Origin: Diphasiastrum complanatum | Lineage: Eukaryota > Streptophyta > Lycopodiopsida > Lycopodiales > Lycopodiaceae | Length of the DNA: 64,000 nt | Reading direction: 5' to 3' | Assembly: GCA_029204225.1 (NCBI GenBank) | Contig: CM055100.1 | Coordinates: 22,939,810 to 23,003,809, forward strand | Shown here: piece by piece, positions 32,330-44,329 of the stretch | Position numbering within the stretch: the stretch's first letter is position 1 | How the letters are laid out: every line of letters starts with the position of its first letter | Position numbers and translations under genes: made by a program | The notes under the pieces: generated by a model | Databases searched by the model: none | What the model saw: the letters and a program-made list of their open reading frames with translations, nothing else | What the model was told of the DNA's origin: nothing

Positions 32330-32700
32330 CCATCCACCTTGTATGGCTACTCTAGAAATCGCATGTGTTGATTGTCATAAAGCAATGCCAGATCTCCTTC
32401 CTTCAAAAAAGTTTTCTTTAAATGTTCATCATACCTTGTCTTTCTTTTACTTTGTACCAAAGCTGTTTCTTGCAAAGCACAATATCCTCTTCCAATTTAA
32501 ATATTATATGAAGTCTTTCATTTATCATATTGTTGGGGAGGTTTCTTTCTAATTCCTAAATTCGATATGTGGAGATATCAAATTCAATAGGCAATATTTA
32601 ATACATCCTATATACTAAATAAAAGGGTGTTTTCTTGGTAACTTGTTATCTTTTCTGTATTTTGATATGCCTAGAGAACTGCTAGTACTTTTGTATCCCA
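32330..32700. other. no feature seen
   Basis: A/T-rich sequence between the copia LTR and the gypsy integrase relic. It is probably the tail of the gypsy element. Confidence 0.3.
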
Positions 32701-32712
32701 ACCAATGGAATG

Positions 32713-35130
32713 CTAATTTGTGATCTTATTCAAAATTTTACATAATATACCATTAGCTCTTTCATTTAATCCATTTGCTTTTGGATTGAAAGGAGTTGTT
32801 CTTCGATGAGATATCATAAAATATTTTAAAAACTCAACAACAATCTTATTTATGAAATGGGTACTCCTATCACTGACCAATTCCAATGGACATCCATATC
32901 TGGTAATTATAAAGAAAAAAATTACAACTATTTTTGCATCATTCTTCTTTGTAGCTTTGGCCTCAACCATTATAGTACAATAGTCAGTAGCTACTAATAT
33001 GTATCAATTCATTTTATTATTTGTAGTTGGCTTTATTGGTACTACAAAATCGATTCCTCACTTCTCAAATGGAGCTAAAGGTAAAATTGGAACCAAGGCC
33101 CAATTTGAAGAAGCTATTGGTTTACCAGCTCTTTGACATGGGTCATAGTTCAGAATAAACTTGTGCACATCTTTATACATTGTTGGCCACCAATACTTGC
33201 CATTTAAGATTTTCTTCACTATGTTTTTCATGGCAAAATGCCATCCAAAATCATCCTCATGAAAAGATTTGATAACCAATTGTGTTTGGTGTTTTTCCAA
33301 ATATTTTCTCAGTTTATCATCATTATCCATTTTATATAATACACCCGAAATTATCGTATAAGGGCAACTCGATGTTGAAACACATTTTTCTCTTCTTGAG
33401 TCATTCTTGATGGCTATTCTAATGTTTATAGATATTTTATGATATCAACATACCAGAAATCATCTGTATTTATTATCATAACTTTTTCATCTAGAAGTTT
33501 ATCTGAAATCGAATTTTTAGGTTTTGTGGTTTCGAGCCTTGACAAATAGTTTGCATTTATATGATGCTTACTAGGTCGAACTTCAACCATATAATCGAAT
33601 TTTGATAAAAGTAGAATCCATCGTGCTATCCTTCTTGATAACTCTAGCTTATTGACCAAATGTTTAATTACATAGTGGTCTACATAAAATGTGAATCCAT
33701 AGCTGATAAGTATTGTCGAAATTTCTTGACTGAATAAATCATTACCAATGTTTCAAGTTTAGTAGCTGAATAATTCTTTTCCAAGTTCGTCAGCTGCCTT
33801 CCAATATAATATATAGGAAAATTTTACTTCAAATCATCCTTTTGGCTCAACACGCATCCTATTGCAAAAGAGTTTTGTCGACATAAATATGAAATTTTTG
33901 ATTCCAATCAGGAGGTTGTAAATAAGAGCCATTTTAAGTTATTTTTGTAACAGTTCACATGCTCTTCGCAATCCTCTTTCCAACATATTCAATGTCTTTC
34001 TTTAAGATTTTTGTTAATGGAAATGCCATGGTAGCATAATCCTTAATGAATCTTCTAAGTATCCTAGATGACCAAGAAGACCTCTCAGTTCTCTTAGATT
34101 CGTAAGTGGAGGTAAAGCTTCGATTTTCATTACTTTATCTTGGTCAACTTCAATCCCTCATTCCGATATTCTATGACCAAGTAAAATGCCTTCATTCATT
34201 CCAAAAGAACACTTTTCTAGAAGTAAAGAAATTGAAGTTTCTCAACATCTTGCCAAGGTTTGTCTGAGTATATCCAAATGGTCTTTGGTAGAGCTAAATA
34301 CACAAAAATCATCTATGAATATCTCTGAAATTTTCCTCAAAAAATCTTGGAAAATAACTGTCATCATTAATGTTCACTACAGGTAGGCTCGGTTTTCTCC
34401 TCCTCTTGTTGACCGACAATTCTTTGAGTTGTTTTTGATAAAAGACATTATCTTCAAGGAGTTGCTTAAATGTTATAGTTGGGTGTATTTTTCCAAGATC
34501 TTCAGTGATATCGTAACTTTTATGAGCAATTGTGAATTTGTCCACTTTTGCCTTAGAAATGGTTGTATTAACTTCAAGTTCTTGAAAAAAAATCTTTTTC
34601 TTTTTTTTTGTTTCAATTCTTTGTTCAAAAGTTTCTCAACCTCATTTGTTATGTCAAAATCAAAATACTTTATATCATTGTGATTATCTTCAATATCGTC
34701 TTTTGTAAGAGATTTATTAACTTTTTCTTTTGAAGATGAGTCTAACTTTTTCTTTTTGTATTTTCTCGCTTTCTTAGATCCCTCAAAAGCGAGTCGAATC
34801 TGACTTTGCCTCTACTTTTTAGATTCACTTCTCGTACTTTAGAAATTTGAAGCTAGCATCGTTGGGCCATGACGAGTCATCTACACATATCTCAAATCTT
34901 TGAACCACTTCATCTTTAGTCTGACTCTCTTTATTAGTATCAGGTTTGACATACTTGACAACATCTTTTAACTAGTGGCTTAGGACATTTAGATGTGATA
35001 TGTCCTTCCCCCTAACAGTTCCCACATAAAGACACATAACCAATTTGCCTTTTTTGTTTAGGACATTCCATGGAAGAATATCCTGGAGCTTCACAATTAT
35101 AACAAGTGGGATTATTCATGTTCCCTTGGG
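32713..35130 (-). pseudogene. decayed Ty3/gypsy gag-pol
   Basis: On the minus strand the order from right to left is correct for gypsy. Two zinc-knuckle-like motifs lie near 35110-34960 (CYNCEAPGYSSMEC and CGNC.GEGHITSKC, the second with a stop). RT-RNase H scraps lie at 34300-33430 (RFYRRFIKDYATMAFPLTK, HINANYLSRLET). The integrase finger at 33330-33058 has YWWPTM. The integrase core at 32970-32713 has FIITRYGCPLELVSDRSTHF and NPKANGLNERANGIL. Stops and frame changes are frequent. No own LTR is recognisable. It lies between copia segments, so it is either an older neighbour or a nested insert. Confidence 0.75.
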
Positions 35131-35149
35131 TACTCAAATGACTAAATAC

Positions 35150-36952
35150 CCTTTTTTTTTAAAGATTATGGTTTTTCCTCTTGGCCACCCCATTTTGTTG
35201 AGGTGAGTAGGGGCCTAAATACTCACTTTTTATGCCAATTTTCTTACAATAGTCCTTGAAGCTTGTGGAGAAGTACTCTCCTCCTCCACCAACCTCAGTA
35301 CCTTGATCTTCATACTAAATTGATTCTCACCAAGGACTCATCTATGAAGGTGACAAACATAGATTTTATAGCTAGAGAAACACACATCCCGTGAACGATA
35401 TACAAAACTTGAGATGATCTATTGAGAGATCTTCGAAAAGGCATCTTGTGTGTTTTTGCAAAGCACATGCTTCGCATGTCTTATCACATCTTGACAAAAA
35501 CTTGGGAAAACCAAGATCTTTCTCCTCCTTGGCCATCAAACAAGAGTTAACTTGTAAATTAGCATGAAACTTGAAAACCCTCCCAAATCTTGCCCCTCTT
35601 GCAATCACCTCACCATTCATCTTGATTAAGCAAGTACTAACATGAAATTCAACTTGAAAGCCTTTGTAACACTTAATAAGTTTTTGGTGATGTTAGGTAC
35701 ATATAGTACATCATCAAGTTTCTATATCTTGGAGAATCCAAGAATCATTGGAACACATCCTATTCCATCTATTTTGCAGTCATGATCACCATGTAAATGA
35801 ACTTCTTGGATTCATAAGAAGAGAGTTGAGAGGAACGTCCTTTTTTATTTTTCATGTGGGAGCTAGCCCCACTATCTCCACCAAGGGTTCTCCCTTTGAA
35901 GTTTGATGATGAAAAGTTGGACATCATGAGTGACTCTTCATGATCACTCTCTTCACCCTCATTTAAAAAAATTTATTGCTTTCCTTTGCCCTCTTTAATC
36001 ATTTAGAAACAAAGTGCTTTGTCTTCCCACAAAAGTAGCACTTGAGCTTGGATTTGTTTCCCCCCCTGATTGTTGTAGATGATGAGTATGATGGCTGATC
36101 ATCACAATCATCCTTGAGTAGCTTGGCCTTCTTCTTGAATGCAATTTTTGCCTTCTCTTTTCCCATGAGTGAAAACTGCCTTGTCATCTCCTCCATCCTT
36201 GAGTGAGAGATTTTCAAACCTACACAACATGTTAGCTTGTCTAATTTTCTCGGCAACAAGAGCACTTTGTCTCTGAAAGTAGATGTTTTTGAATGGCATA
36301 GGATTGAGCAATGTTCAAATGGTCCTCATTTATTCCATTTAAGACAACTTGAATTAGCTCCCCTTGATTGATAGGCTCTCCAATGCAAGCTAATTCTCTA
36401 TTGTAGTTCTTTACTCTAAGCACATAGCTTTGAGCACTTTCTATTAGGAACATCATAACCAGAAAAAGGCAAAGCTAGTCTATACCACCCATCCAACACA
36501 TTCTCTTATAAAATGCCCCTTGTAGCCTAGTGTGGGATTACATGCAGTAGGTGAAAGTTCTAACTAACACTTACCTTTGATGCTACATGCATGAGTACTA
36601 TTGCATGAGGAGTCCCAGTGACCCCTATTGTAGGACTGCATGACCAACTACCATGCATGTGATTTCTTGGGCAATGTTGGCCCTCATACCTAGTGATAGG
36701 TATGCTTGCATGCATCTATCCCACACTATTCGTTGCCCTATGGTGGTTTGCTGCACCTAGTAGCTCCCTTGGGTTTGGCTCGGTTTGCAATCCCATAACA
36801 CTTTTTCTCTTACTTTGAAAACTTTGGAAGACCTTATTCCTCAAGGTGAGTAACCTTGAAGTGTTCTTGGACTCATACATGGTCTTTAATGTGTCCAAGC
36901 ATCTTTGGGAGAAGTACAAGACCCTACCTCCTAAGAATCTCATTAGACACAA
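35150..36952 (-). pseudogene. copia gag to integrase, decayed
   Basis: The Gag part has DTLKTMYESKNTSRLLTLRN (36952-36716), then LRVKNYNRELACIGEPINQG with IQVVLNGI (36456-36310), and a knuckle KCYFCGKTKHFVSK (36060-36000) in which the last Cys of CCHC is not found. The pre-integrase finger CDKTCEACALQKHTR lies at 35500-35450, and the core ends with EYFSTSFKDYCKK and YSPQQNGVAKRKN (35290-35150). The reading is spread over several frames. The body starts just after the LTR at 37053-37800, so that LTR can serve as its 5' LTR. RT is not seen to the left, where the gypsy relic takes over. Confidence 0.8.
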
Positions 36953-37052
36953 GTAGTCATTTTAATGTAATAAAGTGCTAGTCTAGATCTCTTTTTGAAT
37001 CTTAAGCTCTCTTGAAGAATTTGAGGCTCCTCATCAATTCTTATCACAATAT

Positions 37053-37800
37053 TGTCGTAAAATCGCGTGTGGGCATAAGCGGCAGTGAAAGCTCGAGGAA
37101 TGGAGCGGCATGTAGGAATGGAAACGTAACAGTTAGCAGCAGAAATATTCATGCTAGTCTGTGCATTTGTACAAAGTTGGTAACCGCCAACTGCCTTTGG
37201 GATATTTGTTTGTCCAGCTGGTTTTAGGGTTACACATAAGTTGGCGAAATTGGTCAGCCCAAAAACACGAAAAAGCAAAAGGGGCAAAAAAGGCGAAGGT
37301 GCCTTTAAAATGAATTTCTAAGGTATTTTGGCCACTTGGCCAGTGTGTCACTTTTTTTGCTAAGGAGTGAAAAGATAAAGGTGCCTTAAAAATGATTTCT
37401 AAGGTATTCTGGCCACTTGGCCAGTGTGTCGCATTTTTTGCTAAGGAGTGAAAAAGGGAAAAAGACAAAGGTGCATTTAAAATGATTTTCTAAGGTATTC
37501 TGGCCACTTGGCCAGTGTGTCGCATTTTTCGCTAAGGAGCGAAAAAAGGGCGAAAAGGTGAAGGTGCCTTTATAATGATTTTCTAAGGTATTTTGGCCAC
37601 TTGGCTAGTGTGTCACATCTTTCACTAAGGAGCGAAAAAGGTCGAAAAGGCAAAGGTGCCAAAAAATGATTTCTAAGGTATAAAAAATCTCAAAGGGGAA
37701 AAAATGTGAAGGCCAGAAAATATGTTGTCGGCCTTCAGGGTTTTTCAGGATGCTCATTACTTGAATGATTTGTTTAAGACTGAGCATAAGAAATCTAGCA
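37053..37800 (-). repeat. copia LTR with hairpin tandem repeats, shared between two bodies
   Basis: Minus strand starts TGCTAGATTTC and ends GATTTTACGACA. It is the same family as 31337-32329 but lacks about 245 bp near the 3' end. Four tandem units (TTGGCCAGTGTGTC words near 37336, 37418, 37507, 37601) correspond to the array in the other copy. A pol tail and purine tract precede it, and a gag follows it, so it acts as 3' LTR of one body and 5' LTR of the next. Confidence 0.85.
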
Positions 37801-37807
37801 CTCCTCC

Positions 37808-38784
37808 TTAATAAGGATCCTGAAAAACTTTGATCTTCAGATTTAACATATCGTTAAATCTAAGATGTTGCTCTTTTGATAGAGCCTTTGTAAAGTAATC
37901 TAATGCCATGTAGTTTGTTTTGCAGAAAATCAATACTACTTCCTTACTGTGCACTTTCTCTCTAAGGTAGTGATACTTGATTTCTATATGTTTGCTTTGA
38001 GAGTAAAATCTCGGATTGAGAGATAGTGCTGTTGTGCTTTGATTGTCACAATAGATTGTTGTAGGAAGCGGTTGTGCAAGATTGAGATCTGCAAGTAGTT
38101 TCCTAAGCCAAATCACCTCTTTGGTTGCATTTGTGGCAACTATGTATTTGGATTCCATTGACGATAATGCAACTGAGATCTGCTTCCGGCTATTCCATGA
38201 GATTGGGCCTTGGTTGTATAAAAATACAAACCTAGAAGTTGATTTTCTGGTGTCGACATCTCTTGCCCAATCCGCATCTGTGTAGGGTTCAACGATGTTG
38301 GCAGTTTGGTTGCCTCCATAGTAGATGCTGAGAGTTGTCGTTGCTTGAATGTACTTCATGACCTTTGTTAGCGCTTTCCAATGAGCTATGCATGGATTTG
38401 ACAGGAACTGGCTGAGTATTGACCGAATATTGGTCGTGTGCAGATCATTGCGTAAATCAGTGAGCCGATGATGGATTGAAATGGGTAGCGCTTCATCTCC
38501 TCCTTTTCTCTCTCAGTTTGAGGAGACCGTTCCTTTGATAGCTTTAGTCCAGGTTCAAGTGAAAAGAAACTGGGTTTGTAGTTGGCCATTTCATACTTTT
38601 CTGGCACGTTGTTGAGATATCGTTGCTGGCTGATGAAGGTCAGTCTGCTGGGGCGATCTCGTTGGATTTGGATTCCGAGACAATAGTGGGCTGGACCCAT
38701 GTCAATCATCTTGTATTCTTGGGCCAACATTCTAAGCTGCCTTTGCGGACTGAAAAAGTATTGTCTTGAAACCTTGAAATGCAC
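37808..38784 (-). pseudogene. copia RT C-terminus and RNase H
   Basis: The right part (38784-38386) ends the RT (LRMLAQEYKMIDMGPAHYCL, then GSLIYAMICTRP). The left part (38359-37808) is a nearly intact RNase H: YTDADWARDVDTRKSTSRFV, LSSMESKYIVATNATKEVIW, YCDNQSTTALSLNPRFYSQ and KHIEIKYHYLREKV, then ALSKEQHLRF. There is a frame change at about 38385-38360. The RT catalytic YVDD lies upstream and is not present. The domain ends at a stop 8 bp before the LTR. Confidence 0.88.
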
Positions 38785-39319
38785 CTCCTGAGGTTAACAT
38801 AATAGATAACACTCAACTTATATGTTACTAACAGCTTAAAAGTGAAAGCAACTTCATAAATGCAGCGATGGAGCAGTAAGGTCTCATGAACTGCTTCATT
38901 TCCAAATATCAGATGGCTGCTCTAATACCACGGTCCACCTATCCATAGTCTTTCTTCACCTCAAAGAGAGTTTGTCATTGTACTGTACCAAGGGAAAATT
39001 CGTTTAGGAAATAAGAAGGAACTAGCTAAAACTTAGATACATTGACACTCTCTCACATTCACACTCATGCTCATATATATGGCTCTTTTCTCACATTCAC
39101 ACTCATGCTCATATATATAATATCTCTTCTCTCTCGAAGACTTCATATATCGGATAGGTGGATGACCATTCTCTTACCTCTTTCCCATGGCATCTCCTTC
39201 CAACCCTTTTCGTCCTTATTATGAGATATGACTTCATTCTTGATATTTAATGACATTATCACAATTTGTTAGTTCCCTTTCATCATTTGTAGGTAGTTTG
39301 TATTTATTATGTACTACAT
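38785..39319. other. LTR-like flank with a primer-site relic and ATAT repeats
   Basis: The minus strand has TGGTATTAGAGC at 38930-38919, one mismatch from the Met primer site. A 25-bp word, CATTCACACTCATGCTCATATATAT, is duplicated at 39055-39117. No LTR pair can be defined. Confidence 0.4.
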
Positions 39320-39612
39320 TTAGGGCCCTAAATGAAATTTAGGCAAGCTCGGGAGGGCAAGCCTCAATTCCATTTAGAGCCCTATAACAAATATAAAATA
39401 TTATATATTATACAAAATAATATATATATTATATATTATATAAAATATAACATATATTATATATTATATATAATTATATATATTATTTTATTAAATTATA
39501 TACTATTAATTATGACATAGTAACGTGTGTTCTGGTTTACACAATATACCTGTGAGTTTCAATTGCGAAGGGCGCATGAAGGGAAGCGCATAATGGCATA
39601 TTTAGAGTCCTC
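39320..39612. mobile_element. MITE-like foldback with AT-rich core
   Basis: AGGGCCCTAAATGAAATT at about 39321 pairs with AATTCCATTTAGAGCCCT near 39367, forming an 18-bp stem with two mismatches. A third, inverted version (CATATTTAGAGTCCTC) closes the segment near 39612. In between is a long TATA microsatellite (39398-39510). The flanking word GTAGTTTGTATTTATTATGTA is found on both sides (39292 and 39667), suggesting insertion into the tandem repeat that follows. Confidence 0.45.
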
Positions 39613-39650
39613 TTTTTATGAAGGAAAATCACGAGTGGCTAATAACGTAA

Positions 39651-39755
39651 ACAAAATTGTTTAGTAAGTAGTTTGTATTTATTATGTAGACAAAATTGTT
39701 TAGTAAGTCGTTTGTATTTATTATGTAGACAAAATTGTTTTGTAGTAGCTTTCAA
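39651..39755. repeat. 39-bp tandem repeat, about 2.6 units
   Basis: Units start at 39651, 39690 and 39729 with ACAAAATTGTTTAGTAAGT. Copies one and two differ by a single base in the visible part. Confidence 0.9.
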
Positions 39756-40149
39756 GATAAATTGTATATGCCACGGTTGACTTATGTACAGCCACGGGCT
39801 ATTTTTTTTGAGCTTGGGCATTTTTCATCTCTTCAACTTTCACTTATGCCCTTAATTTTTTGTTGAAGTTGAACATTCAACTATCGTTGAAATTGAAGTG
39901 TTCATAGTTAGTTGGTGTCAGCTTTTTTTCTTGGGATTTACCTTATGATTGAGACTTCCCTGCCAAAACAATAAACTCAACAATGTATGAACTCAATTTT
40001 TACAAATACATTGAAACTTCATAGGGGTACTATGACTTGGACGGATGAATTTTATAGCACTTTGAAGTTTCTACCTACTTATGCCTTTTTCGGGCATGCT
40101 GGATTCCCATACTACTAGTACAATATATTACAATAATTTTTGTGCCAAT
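39756..40149. other. no clear feature; trailing part of the CACTA relic
   Basis: No frame could be matched. It may be the 3' coding or subterminal part of the transposon read on the minus strand. Confidence 0.3.
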
Positions 40150-41330
40150 TTTCACAACTAGAGAAAAAAAAAGTTTTATATAAGCCCGATTTTTATGACA
40201 TAAATTTGGCTAACGGTCATGCATTGTCTACAATAAAATTTCACAAACAATAAAGTTCCTTTGTTGTATACGTCTCTAAATGTCACAAGCATGAATACCA
40301 TTCCAAAGAATGTACAATTCTTCAACCAAAGGTGCAAGGTACACATCTATGAGTCTTGGCCTTGTACTTTCTTGGGATCAATAAAGTTGATAACAAGTGT
40401 CATATTTTATACTCAATCATGGAAGAATATTATAATTAATGAGCACAGCTGGCCACATGGACCAAGTTGACGCTTGTACACTAGAATGATTTATGCCATC
40501 CATTGCAAGGGCAAATCTTAAATTATGAGATTCATTTTTGCACTCGGGACATTGCTCTTCAATATGTTTCCATGCAAGTGGTACATGCATTACTTCATCC
40601 GTGGATTTATTTTTGACATGCCAATCCAATTATTGTGCCAAAGATTTGCATCGAAACAAATGCTACAATCATGGGATAATTGGAAAATGTTGTAACACTT
40701 TTCATGGCGCTTTATCTCCTTGTACATAATCTTTATAACATGAAGTGTTGCATGTTGGACATTGAAGCTTTTTTTAATGCTCACCTCTATATAAAATACG
40801 GTCTTCTGGACATGCATGTATTGTCTTGTAATCAATCTCGAGCATGTTCATCATCTTTCGTGCTTTTTTTTTTTTTTTGTGTTATTGGTATCATGTCTTC
40901 TTTTGGAATACTATATGCAACAATCTAAAAAAAATAACAATATGTGTTAGAAAAGAAAAAAACGAGCCCGTAAACAAGTTATAAAATAAATATGATGTGT
41001 TTCACTTTAGGTACCCAAATAATGATGTGACACTACGGTCACTCCATTTGTATGTTGCTTGAAGATTTAGAATAAGAATTGATGTAGCTAGTCTCGAAAT
41101 GGATGCTCTCAAATACAATAGGGTATTTGCCTCTTTGCATAATGAGATCTTGTCTTCTTCCATATCAAATTGTTTGTGGTCTTTATTTTCATTAATAAAA
41201 AGTGCATCTTGGTTTTCAATAGGGGTTCCAATCCTAAACTTTAAACCCTGAATTATATGAATAGATGGGAGACCATAAATTTGCAAGTATCTCATATAAG
41301 CCAAGCTCAAACAATGAGAGAGGCAGGGGA
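40150..41330 (-). pseudogene. CACTA (En/Spm) TNP2-type transposase relic
   Basis: On the minus strand an N-terminal part (41310-41002) has ISRLATSILILNLQATYKWS then DRSVTSLFGYLK, as in the TNP2 start. The next frame (40845-40790) reads YKTIHACPEDRILYRGEH, a hallmark block. At 40629-40417 come MDWHVKNKST, NLRFALAMDGINHSS, TWSMWPAVLINYNILPW, the strongest TNP2 signature. At 40370-40300 RPRLIDVYLAPLVEEL follows. Several stops and frame changes make it inactive. Terminal CACTA repeats were not found. Confidence 0.8.
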
Positions 41331-41399
41331 TGGTTTTAGTAAAACTTTACGAAAATGAAGATGTTGTTTAGAAATTGCTATTGAAAAAATTCTTTTCAT

Positions 41400-41880
41400 T
41401 CAAAATGAATGAATCAGTTTCCATAATAGAAAGTGTAAATGATTTTAAATCACCTGTTGAGAATATGGCTAGAAGAGGATCTTCCATTGAGAATCATGAT
41501 GCCATAATAGCATTACTTATTCTTAAAGTAAATCACATTGATTGGTACACTTAGAAAATAATAATTCACATTAGATCGTAGGAGAAGATAGTGTAACATT
41601 GACCTTTGAACATGGTGTCATTATATCAAATGTACATCATGTTTGAAATCTAACCAATAATTTGCTATCAATGAGTCGAATAACTGATCTTGGACAAAAT
41701 AGTATTCAATAATAATCATTGTATGATTTCGAATAATTCTGATAAACTACTCACACTAAGACTCAAATCCGAAAACCTCTATAGGCTGAGTCATTGCAAT
41801 TTCAAAAGTGCACAAGAATTGTCTATTTCGATTTGGAAAAAAGGTAAGTCAACTTTGGAATAATAGATTAGAAAATTTGA
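41400..41880 (+). pseudogene. copia protease/pre-integrase remnant
   Basis: Frames read together give a degraded LTNNLLSMSRITDLGQNSIQ-like passage and ENLYRLSHCNFKSAQEL. These correspond to the copia region after the protease and before the integrase finger. There are many stops, and no catalytic motif is left. Confidence 0.5.
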
Positions 41881-42092
41881 AGTATAAGGGCATTAGATAA
41901 ATGAAAGACAAGAAGCTTGTAGTTGACTTCGACTTTGTTCTTTCGACTTCCTCATCTCATTTTGAAAGTTGTAATTTAAGTTCAATCTTTGAAATATACA
42001 TGTTCTAATTTTTTTTTGATTTCTTTCATGTCGATTTGTGTGGTCCAATGTGTTCGAGTTTAGTGTTACTCCTACCCACTTGAATTCATCTT

Positions 42093-42448
42093 GTGAGTAC
42101 TCTTGTACTATGTAAATACCCGGTCTTTACAATGAAGAAACAAATTGTTTCTGGCCACAAAGCTATGATAGCTTTAGAGCTCAAGGCAAAAGAGAAACAA
42201 GGGAGTTGCGTGGTCATGAACATAAAAGCTTTGAGAACCGAAGACATGAAGACGATGAACAGAAAAGCTTCGAGGCCCGCAGACATGAAGACAACGGTCA
42301 CACGAACACGAACACGAACACAAACAAGAACACAAACACGAACACGAACATGAAGATAGAAGGTTTGTGGACCCAAGGCGACCTAATGACAAAGCCAAAG
42401 GCACAAGAAGACACGAAGATCCAAACGACGACAGATCTCCACGCGTGA
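42093..42448 (+). repeat. hexanucleotide array and charged-repeat segment
   Basis: A run of ACGAAC/ACAAAC hexamers occupies about 42300-42350. Just before it HE.KSFE.RRHED is repeated twice in an open frame (about 42215-42290). The frame ends at 42448. It looks like repeat-derived coding noise or the tail of a copia Gag; no family can be named. Confidence 0.45.
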
Positions 42449-42479
42449 AAGGACAGATGAGATTGCGGAAGTACCACGA

Positions 42480-43120
42480 GGACGTCATCCTACGGAGACT
42501 GATAGGATATCTTTAGGATGTGCCTAATCAGCCATTCTTATAATCTCTTGATTTGCTAATCGTGTCCTCCTCTCTACATACATGTAGATCCTGATTATTA
42601 ATTATGCATTTGTAGTAGATTGGCAATATACCAATGTAAGTTGAGCACTGTGTAGCCAACAAGCTAAGGTTCAAGAAGTCCGCTAGTAAGCGCGACAAGT
42701 TTTGATTCGCGAAAGATAGAGTTTCTTTTGTGCCGACGCGCTGTGTGGTCTGTCACAACAGCGCCTAATGAATTATCTGATAATGCAGTAGATGTTTTAT
42801 ACATAAGAGTTTCTTATCTTGAACATGATCAAATGCTTAATTGTCTGATAGTTATATGTTTGCAATCAATTGGTTTAGTCTTATTCCGCACACTAGGTTT
42901 ACCTTGTCGAATGCATAAGTAAATTCTACGTAGGTCAACAGTGTTTGTTCATACTTTGGAGGATTGTAGGTCCTGTCATAGAGGGTAGTAGACTCAAGGA
43001 CAGAATCGAATTTCATCTGGGTTTGTGTATGTGAGAATCTCAACAGCGGGTATCAGAGGACGAAACAATTCATGTCTAGATACCCACTCCGCCCTTATCA
43101 GCAAAAAGATTTTCCAACAG
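42480..43120 (+). repeat. copia LTR/leader with two primer-site-like words
   Basis: It precedes a copia gag. GGGTATCAGAGG (43048-43059) and TGGTATAAGAGC (43121-43132) both resemble the Met primer site, the second better placed relative to gag and following CCAACAG. The LTR start cannot be fixed. Confidence 0.5.
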
Positions 43121-43244
43121 TGGTATAAGAGCCACGACAGGCTCATATCCGAGACCTGATATAGCTAAAGAGTTATCAGATCTAGGAGACAAGCATTTAG
43201 AACAAGAAACCAGAAAGAATAGCTGAAGAACACAATCTACAACA

Positions 43245-44310
43245 ATGGCATCGATCAACAGTATACAATCAAAGATATGCACAATCCTCGACTTAGCTGG
43301 GTTGAACGTCCTAGCATAGAAGATAAAGACTTGGCCCTGAGTAAATGGCACCAAAGAGATGCCTACAACTACTGGCAAAGAGCTACGAGAATGGAGAGAG
43401 AAGAACGAGAAGACAATAGCTGTGTTATCATCATCCATCAAAGATATCCTGACGGTTGACCTCGCAACACTCTCTAATGCAAGAGAGATGTGGGATACAT
43501 TGCTTACTAGATTTCTGATGAAATCACGCAGCCAGATCATGCTTCTTTAAGATCAGTTGACAAATCTGCGATGGGATGGCAGAGACCTTATCTCTTTTAT
43601 TAGAAAGATGAAGAATCTGTTCCTTTCATTACACAATGCCAGAACAGAAAATGCAATATCAACAGAGAAGCAACTCACCTACCTGTTAAGAGCTTTACCA
43701 AGATCTTTCCAGACAACTCGAACATTGCTAGCGAAGGATCCAGCAATGACACTCGAAAAGGTAGTGATCGAGATTCGATAAGAAGTTGAACCCCGTGAGC
43801 ACCTTGACCACAAGGACGTTTTTGATCAAGCTCTCTATGGCAACAAGGAGAAGCCAAAGAAGCAGTTTAAGCCTAAGAGGGAGTCAGACCGAAAGCATGA
43901 TCGAGATCAACAATCAAAGGGAGCCAACAAAGGTGGTTGGAAGAATAAAAAAAGCCTAAATAGGAGAATGGCGACAAGAAAACATGCGTGAGATGCAGAT
44001 GCGAAGGACATACTGTCAATTCATGCTAGCTCAATCTGAAGATTGAGTGTATCCATTTTCACAAGAAGGTCATGCAGCCATGGATTGCTACCAAAACCCA
44101 ATGAACAAGCAGTCTCAAGAAAAACGGGAGAACAATAATAGTTCTTCCTACGTCGAAGAGCCAAAAAGCTTGAAGATGGGCAAAGATAGGTCGAACAATA
44201 GAAATTTGACGGCCTATCTGTGTACAGACGTGTGTGTAGCCTCCAAATCTGACACACAAGAGGTGATCCTTGATTCAGGAGCTACTTCACACTTCGTTAC
44301 ATCAAGATAA
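43245..44310 (+). pseudogene. gag: copia gag and protease start
   Basis: An ATG at 43245 begins MASINSIQ. Gag continues in shifted frames: SIKDILTVDLATLSNAREMW, ISFIRKMKNLFLSLHNART, EKQLTYLLRALPRSFQTTRT and LEKVVIEIR, the classical copia Gag order. A basic stretch follows (KPKKQFKPKRESDRKHDRD). The end has the protease motif VILDSGATSHFV (about 44265-44300), with its catalytic Asp. A zinc knuckle is present only as a scrambled CRCEGHTVN-like scrap. At least three stops or shifts break it. Confidence 0.8.
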
Positions 44311-44329
44311 ATCATGTCTGATTTTTGAA

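Noticed and set aside
38919-38930. Primer site marking a further minus-strand LTR element
   Set aside because: One mismatch and no CA-ended LTR next to it; mentioned in the region entry only.
42093-42488. Three overlapping frames with Thr/Asn and Cys/Ser repeats
   Set aside because: Mostly translated hexanucleotide repeat; no defined protein.
43359-44259. Minus-strand frames opposite the copia gag
   Set aside because: Antisense shadows of the gag sequence without own motifs.
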